Shown: piece by piece, positions 1 through 9,151 of the stretch
Position numbering within the stretch: position 1 is the first letter of the stretch
How the letters are laid out: each line of letters opens with the position of its first letter
From: Sporomusa malonica
GTDB taxonomy: Bacteria > Bacillota > Negativicutes > Sporomusales > Sporomusaceae
Assembly: GCF_041428715.1 (NCBI RefSeq)
Contig: NZ_CP155572.1
Reading direction: 5' to 3' (one strand)
Length of the DNA stretch: 64,000 nucleotides
Made by a program: the position numbers and the translations under genes
Notes under the pieces: generated by a model
Told to the model about the DNA's origin: nothing
Databases searched by the model: none
What the model saw: only the letters and a program-made list of their open reading frames with translations

Positions 1-1017
1 GATATCTGTTAACTTACCAGGATATAAAACAAAACCTCTTGCCTTAACGTAATGATAAAAATCTTCAAAATTGAACCCCTCATAGGGAAAAAGAAAGGTA
101 GTAATGATCGGGGATTGGTGTTCTTCGCCAATATAAGCATTAATCCCAATCTGTTTAAGCTTATTGCGTAAAAGGCGGTTGGTTGCTTGATAGCGCTTGT
201 ACCTTGCAGCTACGCCGCCTTCTGCGCCCAGCTCGTCAAGAGCCTTGGAAAACGCTGCCACAACATGAGTCGGCGAGGTAAATCGCCATTTACCATCCTT
301 ATCCATATGCTGCCACTGATCATATAAATCAAAAGATAAACTTCTTGAATTCCCTTGCGAACGTACTAACTGCTCAATCTTAGCCACAACAAAACAAAAA
401 CCTGGCACACCCTGAATGCATTTATTTGCGCTGCTGATCAGGTAATCGATCCCTAATTGTTGAACCTTGATTTCAATTCCGCCAAAACTGCTCATAGCAT
501 CAATAATCAGGGTCTTCCCATACTCTTTTGCAAGAGCAGCGATCTCCTCAAGAGGATTCAATATCCCGGTTGTTGTTTCACAGTGAACCATTACAATATG
601 AGTAATTGCTTGATCATTCACAAGAATCTTGCTTATGTCGGCGGCAGCAGGGGCTTGATCATACCGGACACTATGAACAACATGGCGAATTCCCAGATAG
701 TTTGCCATTGTTACGATTCTTTCCCCATATGCCCCGTTGGTAATAATGAGACACTTATCTTCCGGTTTTATTGCAGTCGTGAGCACTGCTTCCACGCCAA
801 AACTGCCACTGCCTTGAAGCAGCACTGCTGTATATTCATCAGGGGCAACTGCTGCAAGCTCCAGCAGTTGCCCTCTGATTTTTTGGGTTATTTGTTTATA
901 TTCATCATCCCAGGTGCACCGGTCAAAGAGCATTTCTTCCTTCACTGTACAGCTAGTGGTTAACGGCCCTGGAGTTAACAGTTTGTATCTATTCATATAC
1001 GCTTTTGCACCTTTCAT
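1..1017 (-). CDS. phnW: 2-aminoethylphosphonate--pyruvate aminotransferase, 3' end cut by the window
   Basis: PLP-dependent transaminase that converts 2-aminoethylphosphonate and pyruvate into phosphonoacetaldehyde and alanine, the first cytosolic step of AEP breakdown. The translation begins MKGAKAYMNRYKLLTPGPL and carries the PhnW hallmarks: the LLTPGPLTTS start, a GSGSFGVEA substrate loop, HCETTTGILNP, and DAMSSFGG followed by SSANKCIQG with the PLP lysine. The C-terminus runs off the left edge. Start at 1017 or, with an AAAGGTG site, at 996. It lies 12 bases after the solute-binding gene and is the last visible gene of the AEP import operon, so uptake and first catabolic step are co-transcribed. 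Identification rests on motifs and context and is firm. Confidence 0.93.
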   Translation of the reverse strand, partial: MKGAKAYMNRYKLLTPGPLTTSCTVKEEMLFDRCTWDDEYKQITQKIRGQLLELAAVAPDEYTAVLLQGSGSFGVEAVLTTAIKPEDKCLIITNGAYGERIVTMANYLGIRHVVHSVRYDQAPAAADISKILVNDQAITHIVMVHCETTTGILNPLEEIAALAKEYGKTLIIDAMSSFGGIEIKVQQLGIDYLISSANKCIQGVPGFCFVVAKIEQLVRSQGNSRSLSFDLYDQWQHMDKDGKWRFTSPTHVVAAFSKALDELGAEGGVAARYKRYQATNRLLRNKLKQIGINAYIGEEHQSPIITTFLFPYEGFNFEDFYHYVKARGFVLYPGKLTDI

Positions 1018-1028
1018 TTCAGCCTTTA

Positions 1029-2015
1029 CTATTGTGCAGCTTTAAAGAAGTTCTGATGTTCTTCCAGCAGTTCCACAGTTAAAGGTTTGGCAAATACCTT
1101 AGGGTTACCCGGCTTGTTTGCGTCACCAATTGTCTCGCCTTGATAAAGTGCTACAGGATAAAACTTGATTAACTCAGGCCTTGCTTTGGTAATGATCACT
1201 TTTGCCATATCCCTGGCAAGCTTGGTGGTAGCTGCGTCGGATTTTTTTACCACAGCAATGGCTTCGGTAAGCGAATAATTGCCTTCAACTGGATCAATAT
1301 AATCAATTAACTTGCCAGCCGCTTTATCTGCCACAGCTTGATGACGAAGGCCAAACCCAACCGCCACTTCGCCTGCTCTCACTTTTTTTATCGGTCCTGA
1401 ACCTGATTTTTCAATATGTGGCCCACAATTTTGAATCAGTTTATTCAGGACAACCTTACCTTCAGTCTCGCCGTATTCGCTGATGATGGACTGCACAAGC
1501 AGCCAAGCGGTTGATGAATTCATGATATTGGGTATAGAAACTAACCCCTTATATTCATCTTTAGTTAAATCTTTTACTGATTTAGGCATTGGCAGATTCT
1601 TTTCTTTGATCACCTGGGTATTCACAAATATTGCCCCGGTATTGGCCAATATCGGTGCATAATAAGCCGGATACTGAGCCAGTGCCTTGGTTTCAAAATT
1701 CAAATCTGCAAACATATTGTTTTTCTTTTGCGCACTGTCAATAAAGTAAGAACTCATTGTAACTAAATTCGCCTCAATTTTGTCACCTTCAGCCATTAGC
1801 TTGCCGCCTAGTTCGGAGGTACCCATTGTTTGCAGCACGTATTTCCCCTCAAACCCTGCAGTATTCAGGCTATTTTGCATGGCCTCTACCGCTTCCTTAT
1901 CGGCATTGGTATAAATAACTACCTTCTGGGCACTTTTTTCAGAGCAGCCCGCTGCTGCAACTAGCATGGACAATAATAAAAAACAAAGCATTAGATTTCT
2001 TACTATTTTTTTCAC
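1029..2015 (-). CDS. AEP ABC transporter substrate-binding lipoprotein (PhnS-like)
   Basis: Periplasmic-type binding protein that would capture AEP for the adjacent permease. From a GTG start at 2015 the first residues form a short lipoprotein signal ending in LVAAAGC (lipobox), which is why this start is preferred to an ATG at 2042; a GGGAG site lies about 10 bases upstream of the GTG. The mature part begins KVVIYTNADKEAVEAM, typical of iron/AEP-type binding proteins of the SBP_bac_6 class, and length (328 aa) fits. It sits between the permease gene and phnW. The ligand is inferred from phnW; iron(III) or another organophosphonate are the alternatives. Confidence 0.85.
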   Translation of the reverse strand: MKKIVRNLMLCFLLLSMLVAAAGCSEKSAQKVVIYTNADKEAVEAMQNSLNTAGFEGKYVLQTMGTSELGGKLMAEGDKIEANLVTMSSYFIDSAQKKNNMFADLNFETKALAQYPAYYAPILANTGAIFVNTQVIKEKNLPMPKSVKDLTKDEYKGLVSIPNIMNSSTAWLLVQSIISEYGETEGKVVLNKLIQNCGPHIEKSGSGPIKKVRAGEVAVGFGLRHQAVADKAAGKLIDYIDPVEGNYSLTEAIAVVKKSDAATTKLARDMAKVIITKARPELIKFYPVALYQGETIGDANKPGNPKVFAKPLTVELLEEHQNFFKAAQ

Positions 2016-2054
2016 AACAATATCGCTCCCTTTATTGATCATATTTTTATGTTC

Positions 2055-3683
2055 TCATCTGTAATCAGATGTCAATTTTTGATTAACAAGATCACAGCAG
2101 ATTTTTATACTGATATTTGTAACAAAAATCAATATGGATAAGACAAAAATCTCATTAAAATTCGCAAAATGCTGAAGCTCTTTTATCTTGCTTGTTACTA
2201 CTGAAGTTCTGGCCGTGACAAGAAAAATAATAGCACTGATGGTCACCATGGTATTGATAAAATAGTAGCCAAACATCTCTACGATCGTCGCGACAGAATT
2301 GGGGATAATTACCCGAATAATTGTTTTGATCCACGTATCCCCCATTAACTCTCCGGTTGTTTCCCAGGCTGGGTTTAACTTGGAAAGAGAATTTTTCGCC
2401 ATCAGATACGGCGTTGTAAAAAAATGAACAATGTTGCAGAGGATGATAATCATAAATGTTCCCTTTAAATCACTTGCATTGAAGAGCAGCAGATAGGCTA
2501 GCCCTAACACCATGCCTGGCACACTATTGGTTATCATCGAGAAGAGATCAATGCTTATTTTCGCCCTTTTACTCATCAGGGTGCGAACATTGATGATTGC
2601 GGCACTATAGGCAATCAGGGTTCCCAGCACTGCCGAAATAATGGCCACAAAAACTGAGTTCTCATATACGTCTAACAGCGCGCTGGAGAAAAGGGCCTGC
2701 TGAATGAACTGGGTAGTAAATGTCAGATCATAGGGATAATTTTTAACCAGCGGTGCGATAAACATGACCAAAAAAACCGAGATAATTCCAGTTACTGTAA
2801 CAACAGATACAAAGGCAAATGCCAAATCACGCAGCTTGTTGTCCGGTAATTCGGTTACCGAAAATCCATCATAATGGAAGTTAAATCTCTCAAGATAATT
2901 CAAGAATAAGACGCCAAGGATCGCAGGTAACAGCATTAGGACAGCAATCACTGAGCCACTCTGAAAGTTGGGGATTGAACCTAACATAACCTGATATAAC
3001 TGAGTTGCGATCACATTATATGTCCCACCCACAGAAGCAGGTATGCCAAAATCAGTAAAGCTCAGAATAAATGACAGGACTAAGGCTCCTCCTATGGTAC
3101 CGATCAAGGGCCGAAGAATGGTATTGATAAAACTTCGAAAAAAGTCATCACCCATCAGCGTTGAAACAATGATAAATTTTTTATCAATATAGCCAAAAGA
3201 ATTGTTTAACAGCAAAAACGCTGACGGCAAGGTATAAATCACATAACCCATTAGGAGTCCATTAAATCCATAGATTTGAAATAACTCCATCCCAAAGAAC
3301 TTTGTCAATAACCCCTGTTTACCAAACGAGTAGATAATCGCAAAACCGTAAGTTATAGTAGGCAGCAGCATTGGGATGGAAATTCCAATTTTTATCAGCA
3401 TTTTTAAACCATTACACATTTTGGTGCAATTCACCGCATATGCCAGCATAAAGGCTAACAGTGTAGTGATCACAGCAGCAGTTGCGGACACTTGGATGCT
3501 ATTGCTGATTGCTGCAGCAACACTCTTATCACCAAGTACCTCAATATAATTAGACAATCCGCTTCCCTGCCCAGTTACAAAGGAGTTAGCCAGCAAAATA
3601 AGCAAAGGAGCTGCAAGAAAAGCAATAAAAAATATGGCAACTACCAAAAAAATCATTTGTGCTTCCGGCCTGTTTTTATGCAT
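2055..3683 (-). CDS. ABC transporter permease with two fused membrane domains, AEP uptake (PhnU2-like)
   Basis: Inner-membrane permease, about 542 aa and roughly twelve hydrophobic segments, i.e. two binding-protein-dependent permease domains fused in one chain. This is the architecture of AEP/iron permeases (PhnU2, FbpB class). EAA-like loops are visible around the words FINTILRPLIGTIGGA and TWIKTIIRVIIPNSVATI. The chosen ATG at 3683 overlaps the stop of the ATPase gene (ATGCATAA), giving translational coupling; longer starts upstream would add a non-hydrophobic extension read from inside the ATPase gene. It partners the lipoprotein and the ATPase on either side. Confidence 0.88.
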   Translation of the reverse strand: MHKNRPEAQMIFLVVAIFFIAFLAAPLLILLANSFVTGQGSGLSNYIEVLGDKSVAAAISNSIQVSATAAVITTLLAFMLAYAVNCTKMCNGLKMLIKIGISIPMLLPTITYGFAIIYSFGKQGLLTKFFGMELFQIYGFNGLLMGYVIYTLPSAFLLLNNSFGYIDKKFIIVSTLMGDDFFRSFINTILRPLIGTIGGALVLSFILSFTDFGIPASVGGTYNVIATQLYQVMLGSIPNFQSGSVIAVLMLLPAILGVLFLNYLERFNFHYDGFSVTELPDNKLRDLAFAFVSVVTVTGIISVFLVMFIAPLVKNYPYDLTFTTQFIQQALFSSALLDVYENSVFVAIISAVLGTLIAYSAAIINVRTLMSKRAKISIDLFSMITNSVPGMVLGLAYLLLFNASDLKGTFMIIILCNIVHFFTTPYLMAKNSLSKLNPAWETTGELMGDTWIKTIIRVIIPNSVATIVEMFGYYFINTMVTISAIIFLVTARTSVVTSKIKELQHFANFNEIFVLSILIFVTNISIKICCDLVNQKLTSDYR

Positions 3684-4428
3684 GACACTCTTTGAATAAC
3701 TGGTAAATATTATCCCTTTTAATTTGCAGTTGGCGTAAGATAAACTCCTCAACAAAATTATTATTCGGTTCATGAATGACCTGTTTGGGAGTGCCATATT
3801 GCGAGATAGTACCTTTATCAATAATTAACACCTTGTCTGACATTGTCAGGGCTTCCTCCGGATCATGAGTTACAATAATAGTGGTCAGCTTATATTTTTT
3901 TGTAATGGCTTTGATTCGCTCCTTGATTGTCTCTTTGATTACACCATCAAGAGCACTTAACGGCTCATCCAGGAGGAGAATCTTGGGTTTGGTTGCCAGC
4001 GTTCGGGCAAGTGCCACTCGCTGCTTTTGTCCGCCTGATAACTGATCAATCCTTTTTGTCAAATGTAGCCTTAATTCTAAGAAGTCGATCAACTCGTCAA
4101 GCTCTCCTGCACTCACTACATCTGGCTTATTTTTCAAACCATAGACGATATTTTTATACGCATTAAGATTAGGGAAAAGCGCATAATCCTGAAAAACAAT
4201 ATTAAAACCGCGATCTTTCATCGAAACCTTACTTATGTCAGTTCCCTCAAAAATAATGGACCCACTGTCCATTGCCGTCAGCCCTAAAATAATATTAAGC
4301 AATGTCGTTTTACCGCTGCCACTCGTTCCTAACATCGAAACAATCTCACCATTATGAATTTCAAGATTGATTCCATCAAGCACAACTTTCCCATCAAACT
4401 TCTTACTGATATTTTTTAATTCCAGCAA
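3676..4428 (-). CDS. ABC transporter ATP-binding protein, AEP uptake (PhnT-like)
   Basis: Cytosolic ATPase of the importer, first gene of the operon. Walker A GTSGSGKTTLL, signature LSGGQKQRVALAR, Walker B ILLLDEPLSALD and the switch histidine in VTHDPEEAL are all intact. I place the start at TTG 4428, seven codons before the first conserved strand, because GGGGAGGTG lies six bases upstream; the in-frame ATG at 4497 has no site and would run into the promoter region. Length 250 aa is a little short of the 350 aa of CUT1/Fbp-type ATPases since it lacks the C-terminal TOBE domain. Probably controlled by the divergent DeoR-type protein. Confidence 0.9.
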   Translation of the reverse strand: MLELKNISKKFDGKVVLDGINLEIHNGEIVSMLGTSGSGKTTLLNIILGLTAMDSGSIIFEGTDISKVSMKDRGFNIVFQDYALFPNLNAYKNIVYGLKNKPDVVSAGELDELIDFLELRLHLTKRIDQLSGGQKQRVALARTLATKPKILLLDEPLSALDGVIKETIKERIKAITKKYKLTTIIVTHDPEEALTMSDKVLIIDKGTISQYGTPKQVIHEPNNNFVEEFILRQLQIKRDNIYQLFKECHA

Positions 4429-4530
4429 AACAATCACCTCCCCACAAGGTTTTGAACTACTCTTTATTACTCTTCCAGTATACATTTCCGCAAACACAGT
4501 TTTGTTATGAAATAGTTAAGATTCGGTTAA

Positions 4531-4670
4531 GACATTGTCGTGAATGAATCTCTCTTTACAATATTTTTATAATATGTTGACATCACAATGACAATATTGC
4601 TATTTTAATTGCATATTTTAAGACATTTTCTTTGCATTTCCTTGAACATTGTCATCTTTTAAGATAAACT
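4531..4670. promoter_or_regulatory. Divergent control region with three copies of a CATTGTC-type motif
   Basis: Between the AEP operon and the deoR-type gene three related words occur: GACATTGTCG at 4531-4540, ATGACAATATT at 4588-4598 (reverse orientation) and AACATTGTCATC at 4645-4656. The last lies in the spacer of a plausible promoter, TTGAAC at 4642-4647, 17 bases, TAAACT at 4665-4670, reading into the regulator gene. They are reasonable operators for the neighbouring regulator; binding is inferred. Confidence 0.5.
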
Positions 4671-4712
4671 CTTTGTATATAGTAAAAAATATATAATTGA
4701 TAGGATGATTTG

Positions 4713-5477
4713 ATGTTACCAAGCGAACGGCAAAAGAAGATAGTAGACCTGTTAGCAACAAAAGATATACTAACTATTTCAGAGTTGATGACAATCTTTG
4801 ATATTTCAATAGAAACGGTGCGCCGGGATTTAACCCTGCTCGAAAAGCAAGGTAGTATTCAAAAGGTATATGGCGGAGCAAAACTTAAAGATATCAGCTT
4901 TGGTGAGCCCACGTTGGAAAATAGATTAATGGACAGACTCTCACAAAAAGAAGCCATTGGAAAAAAATGTAGTGAGTTTATTAATGATGGTGATTGCATT
5001 TTTATTGACAGTGGCTCTACTACGTTTCATATTGCCAAACAGCTTACAAATAAAAAAAATCTCACCATCATTACTAACTCAATTCCGGTTGTGAATGAGT
5101 TAATCAGTACTGATTTTGAGATCATTATTATTGGCGGCCGGATCAGGCACAACGAGCGGTCGGTGGTTACCTATGACTACATTTTTAATTTTTCCGAGTT
5201 AAACATTCAAAAGAGCTTTATTTGTGCCAGTGGTATTACCGTAGAGAATGGTGTTTCGGATTTTAATATGCAAGAAGCAGTGACAAGAAAAATTATCATT
5301 GAACGCTCAAAAGAAGTGTTCGTGGCCGCAGATAGCAGTAAATTCCACAGAGATGTTACCATCAATATCGCAACCCTTGGCAAAATCGATTATATTATTA
5401 CCGACTCACAACTAAGCCGAACTATCGTTAACAATTTTAAGAAAACAAATACCACGCTCATACTAGCTGAAGATTAA
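4713..5477 (+). CDS. DeoR/GlpR-family transcriptional regulator
   Basis: 254 aa. N-terminal winged helix-turn-helix (residues about 5-60, with SIETVRRDLTLLEKQG, the DeoR signature) followed by a sugar-phosphate-isomerase-like sensor domain (FIDSGSTTFHIAKQL, TIITNSIPVVNEL, FVAADSSKF). DeoR proteins usually repress a neighbouring catabolic operon and are released by a phosphorylated intermediate. Here the divergent operon handles a phosphonate, so phosphonoacetaldehyde or AEP is a possible effector (inference). ATG 4713 follows an AGGATGAT site; a TTG directly before it is in frame. This differs from the GntR-type PhnR known from Salmonella AEP loci. Confidence 0.85.
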   Translation: MLPSERQKKIVDLLATKDILTISELMTIFDISIETVRRDLTLLEKQGSIQKVYGGAKLKDISFGEPTLENRLMDRLSQKEAIGKKCSEFINDGDCIFIDSGSTTFHIAKQLTNKKNLTIITNSIPVVNELISTDFEIIIIGGRIRHNERSVVTYDYIFNFSELNIQKSFICASGITVENGVSDFNMQEAVTRKIIIERSKEVFVAADSSKFHRDVTINIATLGKIDYIITDSQLSRTIVNNFKKTNTTLILAED

Positions 5478-5511
5478 ATACAAGCCTCATGCCGAGTGCG
5501 TGATTTGGTTA

Positions 5512-5550
5512 AACAAAAATAGCCTGCAAAAATCGCAGACTATTTTTGTT
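5512..5550. terminator. Bidirectional terminator between convergent genes
   Basis: Stem AACAAAAATAG...CTATTTTTGTT with an inner CTGC/GCAG pair and U-rich flanks on both strands; it separates the regulator gene from the PAP2 gene. Confidence 0.75.
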
Positions 5551-5567
5551 GTGTTTTAGTCTTTTGT

Positions 5568-6206
5568 TTATTCGGCTACATAAGCTTGCTGCCCCTGGAT
5601 TTTCCGGCTTTGCTGAATCTCAGGGCTGTGCAGTTTGATCATTGCAGCGTCAGGATGGGTCAGCCATCTAGTGACAAGCACCCAGACAAGACCGGTTCCC
5701 AGTGCAATGCCCGCAATGACTTGAAAACCGGTATGCCATTCTGTCTCAACTCTAGACCAGGAAATCCCGGCAGCGCAGGCATACCACAACCAGGCAAGAC
5801 GTGGGAAATACAGTGTCAACAGAAATGCCATCGCAAACGCATGCGTAGCATGCCCACTGGGGAAACCGCCAGTTCCCCCGTTAGGTCTAAGATACCACGG
5901 ATCTATCTGAATTAGCTTTATTCCCTGGACGAAAATCCAGACAGATAGATCCAGCAGCAAGGTTAGTTTAATCACACTCATGAGCTTTTTACGCCAAGCC
6001 CAGCCGATAATTAATAAATTGGAGAATACTAAAAACAAGTCATTCCCCGTGCTGCTCAAAAATTCTCCCACCAACCAGATAGTATCATTTTGGGAACGTT
6101 GCATGGTAAGAACCACGATACTTGTAATTACGCCTACAACTATTGCTATTTCCAAGGCTTTACTGAAGCTGCCCTTATGATTTAACGCTGGGTACCCTGC
6201 CTTCAT
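5568..6206 (-). CDS. PAP2-superfamily membrane phosphatase with altered active-site residues
   Basis: 212 aa, about six membrane segments. The PAP2 motifs are recognisable: RP in YLRPNGG, the central GFPSGHATHAF with the catalytic His, and SRVETEWHTGF with the nucleophile His. Two usual residues differ: the Lys of KX6RP is Gln (the nearest Lys is three positions earlier), and the Asp three after the nucleophile His is Gln. Family members dephosphorylate polyprenyl pyrophosphates or lipid phosphates. As last gene of a sugar-transfer operon it could recycle undecaprenyl pyrophosphate or trim a lipid A or carrier phosphate. Whether it is active with these substitutions is open. Confidence 0.8.
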   Translation of the reverse strand: MKAGYPALNHKGSFSKALEIAIVVGVITSIVVLTMQRSQNDTIWLVGEFLSSTGNDLFLVFSNLLIIGWAWRKKLMSVIKLTLLLDLSVWIFVQGIKLIQIDPWYLRPNGGTGGFPSGHATHAFAMAFLLTLYFPRLAWLWYACAAGISWSRVETEWHTGFQVIAGIALGTGLVWVLVTRWLTHPDAAMIKLHSPEIQQSRKIQGQQAYVAE

Positions 6207-6226
6207 CAGTCATCCTCCCGACTTTA

Positions 6227-7759
6227 TCATTTATATGGTAACGGAAATGACCCTGTGAAATCCTTGGCATAAAATACAACCACGTCGAATTCCGGGATTC
6301 CAGCCCGTTTGATCGGTACTTTCCCTACTGGCTCTATAGTAGTGAAATACATTTGGTACATCGGCAGTGCCTCTGTTATTATTCTTTCGCGCCCGATAAT
6401 TAAAGCATTTTCACCCTGAAAATCAGCCAGATTGTGCATAAAGACAAAATGATGAGGCTCGTTATTTAAGCAAAGTACTGGCAGCTTACCGCCTAGGATA
6501 TAATCAGTTTTCCCGGCATCAATCCAATCTGCCGTAACAACAAAACCGGCTTGAGAACCAGGCAGTCCCTGTTTTTCAAGATACTGTGGCAGATCTCGCC
6601 AGTCAAGTGCCTCTGTTGACGGATCGCCTTGTTTAAACCACTGTGGCTCAACCTGCCGCAGCCAGCCATTTGCCGTATGAGTTCCAAGTAACATGACAAT
6701 CAATAGAAAGGTTGTCACTGAAAATGTAAGCCAAACCCGGGTTATGCGCATATCGCGTTGCATCCAGCCGTCAATGGCCAGGCCAAGTAAGGGGATAGCC
6801 ATAAGATAGCCAGGGGCTTGCCAATGAAAAAGTCCCTGAGCGCCCCACAAAGTAGCGATTGTAAACAGGAAAATAGGCCCTACAGCCATACAACATAAAA
6901 ACCACTGTTTATCCTGACAGGGGCTCTTTAGGCCAGCGCCAGGACCAGCCAACACACCTTTGGCCAGCACCCAGGTCAAAGGTACCCAGATCCATGGCAA
7001 TACCCAGAATGCCTGACCAGCGATATTGCCCAGCATTTTTAGCGGATAGATCCCAGTAGCCGAACCTCTGCCGCCTTGAAACAGAAATGAGATCCAATTA
7101 TGTTCCATATTCCAGATCACCACAGGCAAAAAAACCACACAAAGAACGCCGACAGCAAGATAAGGGCCTGCAGTAAATAGCAAGGTGCGGCGTTCTCTGG
7201 CAGTAAGAATAAAGATCAAACTGCCGATAACTAAAAAGAGAGCATGATATTTTGCCAGCATTCCCAGTCCGACCAGCAAACCTGCTGCCATCCACCATAG
7301 CCAAGACAATTTTGCTGCAGGATCAAAGAATATTTTATGTAATACCATCACACTTGCCATCATCAACAACATTAGGGGTCCGTCAGGCAGAATCCAGCTA
7401 CCGCTGCTTAGGCTAAAAACAGGAGAAATATTTAAGATCAAGGCAGAGTAAACCCCGGCTCGTTCACCAAACATCCTGGCAGCAAAGCAATACATCAGCC
7501 AGGTAGTGGCAGCAAACATCGCAATAAAGGGTAAACGTAACACCATGCTGCTCTCACTGCCAGTTAGATGTGTGGTCAGCCAAATTATCCAAAAGTGCAG
7601 TGGCGGATGATCAAAATAACTTAAACTGAACGATCGTGCAACTGATACTACATAAGACTCGTCGACTCCAAGACCAATCATGCCTGCCAAGGTTATCCTT
7701 AGCAGCATACCGCTGATGATAATTATCATTACATTCCATTGATGAGTGCTTAAATACAT
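6227..7759 (-). CDS. GT39/ArnT-like membrane glycosyltransferase
   Basis: 510 aa polytopic protein with about ten to twelve hydrophobic segments. The first extracytoplasmic loop holds the acidic pair DE (residues 33-34, GVDESYVVS) and FDHPPLHFWI, the hallmark of GT-C enzymes related to protein-O-mannosyltransferase and ArnT. Such enzymes move a sugar from a polyprenyl-phosphate donor to lipid A, a polysaccharide or a protein on the outer face of the membrane. The next gene upstream makes the probable donor, and the spacing (26 bases) supports one operon. The acceptor cannot be read from sequence. Confidence 0.85.
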   Translation of the reverse strand: MYLSTHQWNVMIIIISGMLLRITLAGMIGLGVDESYVVSVARSFSLSYFDHPPLHFWIIWLTTHLTGSESSMVLRLPFIAMFAATTWLMYCFAARMFGERAGVYSALILNISPVFSLSSGSWILPDGPLMLLMMASVMVLHKIFFDPAAKLSWLWWMAAGLLVGLGMLAKYHALFLVIGSLIFILTARERRTLLFTAGPYLAVGVLCVVFLPVVIWNMEHNWISFLFQGGRGSATGIYPLKMLGNIAGQAFWVLPWIWVPLTWVLAKGVLAGPGAGLKSPCQDKQWFLCCMAVGPIFLFTIATLWGAQGLFHWQAPGYLMAIPLLGLAIDGWMQRDMRITRVWLTFSVTTFLLIVMLLGTHTANGWLRQVEPQWFKQGDPSTEALDWRDLPQYLEKQGLPGSQAGFVVTADWIDAGKTDYILGGKLPVLCLNNEPHHFVFMHNLADFQGENALIIGRERIITEALPMYQMYFTTIEPVGKVPIKRAGIPEFDVVVFYAKDFTGSFPLPYK

Positions 7760-7785
7760 CCCTTGACTCCTTCCAGCAATGTAGA

Positions 7786-8547
7786 TTATGGCTGAGCCAA
7801 TGACGTTCCAGCGCTATGAATCTCTTTGAAAGGTGCAGCCTTCAGACGGTTTTTAGCTGCTCGCAGCTTCCACACCATTATGATTGCTTCCCTGAAGATT
7901 TCCTTTGACATTTTTGACTGTCCCGCAGCCCGCTCTTCGAAAATGATGGGCACTTCTTTTATCGAATAAGCTTTGAGAAAAGCACGATATGTCAACTCAA
8001 TTTGAAAAGAATACCCATTTGATTTAACATCTTCCAGTTCAATTTGCTCCAATACTTCACGCCGAAAACATTTATAACCACCAGTCACATCTTTAAACGG
8101 AAGCCCCAAGATAAGGCGGGCATATACATTGCCCCCTCGGCTAATCAGGCGGCGGAACATATTCCAGTTTGTTACACCCCCGCCGGCAATATATCGACTG
8201 CCTAGCACCAGATCAGCGGTTTCGGCTTCAGTCATAAATGTGGTTAAATACCTGGGGTTATGGGAAAAGTCAGCATCCATTTCAAAGATGTATTGGTAAT
8301 CACGCGCAAGCGCCCATTTAAAACCAGCAATGTAGGCTGTTCCAAGCCCTAATTTTCCTGGCCGTGCCAGCAAGAATAGGCGATCATTATATTGCTGCAT
8401 AAGTTCGCGAACCAATTCTCCTGTGCCATCTGGCGAATTGTCATCAACAACCAGGACATGGATATCCTCCACTTGGTTATAAATCAGTGCCAGCAATTCC
8501 GCCAGATTATTTCGTTCATTGTAAGTCGGCAGGATAATAATCTTCAT
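7786..8547 (-). CDS. Polyprenyl-phosphate sugar synthase (DPM1-like GT2)
   Basis: 253 aa soluble GT-A glycosyltransferase. N-terminal ILPTYNERNN, VVDDNSPDGTG (residues 34-43), the metal-binding DAD at 91-93, and the dolichol-phosphate-mannose-synthase words VTGGYKCFRREVL and SNGYSFQIELTYR are all present. There is no C-terminal membrane domain, as in the short DPM1/polyprenol monophosphomannose synthase class. It would load a hexose from a nucleotide sugar onto undecaprenyl phosphate for the GT39-like enzyme. The gene overlaps the GtrA gene by 32 bases. Mannose against glucose or another sugar is undecided. Confidence 0.88.
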   Translation of the reverse strand: MKIIILPTYNERNNLAELLALIYNQVEDIHVLVVDDNSPDGTGELVRELMQQYNDRLFLLARPGKLGLGTAYIAGFKWALARDYQYIFEMDADFSHNPRYLTTFMTEAETADLVLGSRYIAGGGVTNWNMFRRLISRGGNVYARLILGLPFKDVTGGYKCFRREVLEQIELEDVKSNGYSFQIELTYRAFLKAYSIKEVPIIFEERAAGQSKMSKEIFREAIIMVWKLRAAKNRLKAAPFKEIHSAGTSLAQP

Positions 8548-8968
8548 AATGTACCGCTGTCCCCGTTTCTTCTTTTCTTTGCTTTTGTCGTTTTTCTCTA
8601 AAAGTAATCAGGAAGTTCAAGCCAAAATTCAAACTGCTTGCCACAGCAATAGCCGTTAGCTGAGCCAGTATCTCGTTGACCTGCATGAATTCAACCAGCG
8701 AACGAAGGATCATGAGATTCACGCCTAAATTTATCACACTGATCGCCAAAAAACTCACGAATTTTATCTTTACATTTCTATCCTTTGCACGGCCCTTAAA
8801 AGTCCACAATACATTCCATACGAAATTATTTGTAACAGCCACGCCAAACGCGAATCCTGCGGCAATCAAAAAATTCGTCCCAAAAGAAGTAAGAAATGTA
8901 TAGACTGCCATGTTGACACCAACACCCGACAACCCGACCACTGCAAATTTCATCAGCATTTTTATCAA
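8516..8968 (-). CDS. GtrA-family membrane protein
   Basis: Small protein with four membrane helices; the core runs KFAVVGLSGVGVNMAVYTFL to NFGLNFLITF, the GtrA pattern. GtrA proteins are thought to flip or assist polyprenyl-phosphate sugars across the membrane, which fits the two glycosyltransferases after it. I favour the TTG at 8968, which has GGAGAT six bases upstream and begins right before the first helix; an ATG at 9016 would add 16 polar residues with a poor site. The polar tail overlaps the following gene. Confidence 0.82.
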   Translation of the reverse strand: MIKMLMKFAVVGLSGVGVNMAVYTFLTSFGTNFLIAAGFAFGVAVTNNFVWNVLWTFKGRAKDRNVKIKFVSFLAISVINLGVNLMILRSLVEFMQVNEILAQLTAIAVASSLNFGLNFLITFREKRQKQRKEETGTAVHYEDYYPADLQ

Positions 8969-9072
8969 TATACTATCTCCAATCAGACTGCCACAGGTTT
9001 TCATTGTTATGTTCATTATAGGCCAGCATAAAGGATGTTTTGTTAACGCTATATTAATTCAGTGTAAATAAT

Positions 9073-9126
9073 AAATCAAACAACCCAAGTGGCTATTTTA
9101 CTAAGCACACCTGGGTTGTTTGATTT
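9073..9126 (-). terminator. Terminator downstream of the chemoreceptor gene
   Basis: A perfect 15-bp stem, AAATCAAACAACCCA against TGGGTTGTTTGATTT, with a 24-base loop, directly after the stop of the chemoreceptor gene. The stem ends in A/T-rich arms, so it can act on either strand. Confidence 0.75.
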
Positions 9127-9151
9127 TACAACAGTTTACACCCCTGATTCC

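Noticed and set aside
457..963. 168-residue plus-strand reading frame
   Set aside because: It lies antisense inside phnW, has no ribosome site, and the minus strand gives a clear aminotransferase.
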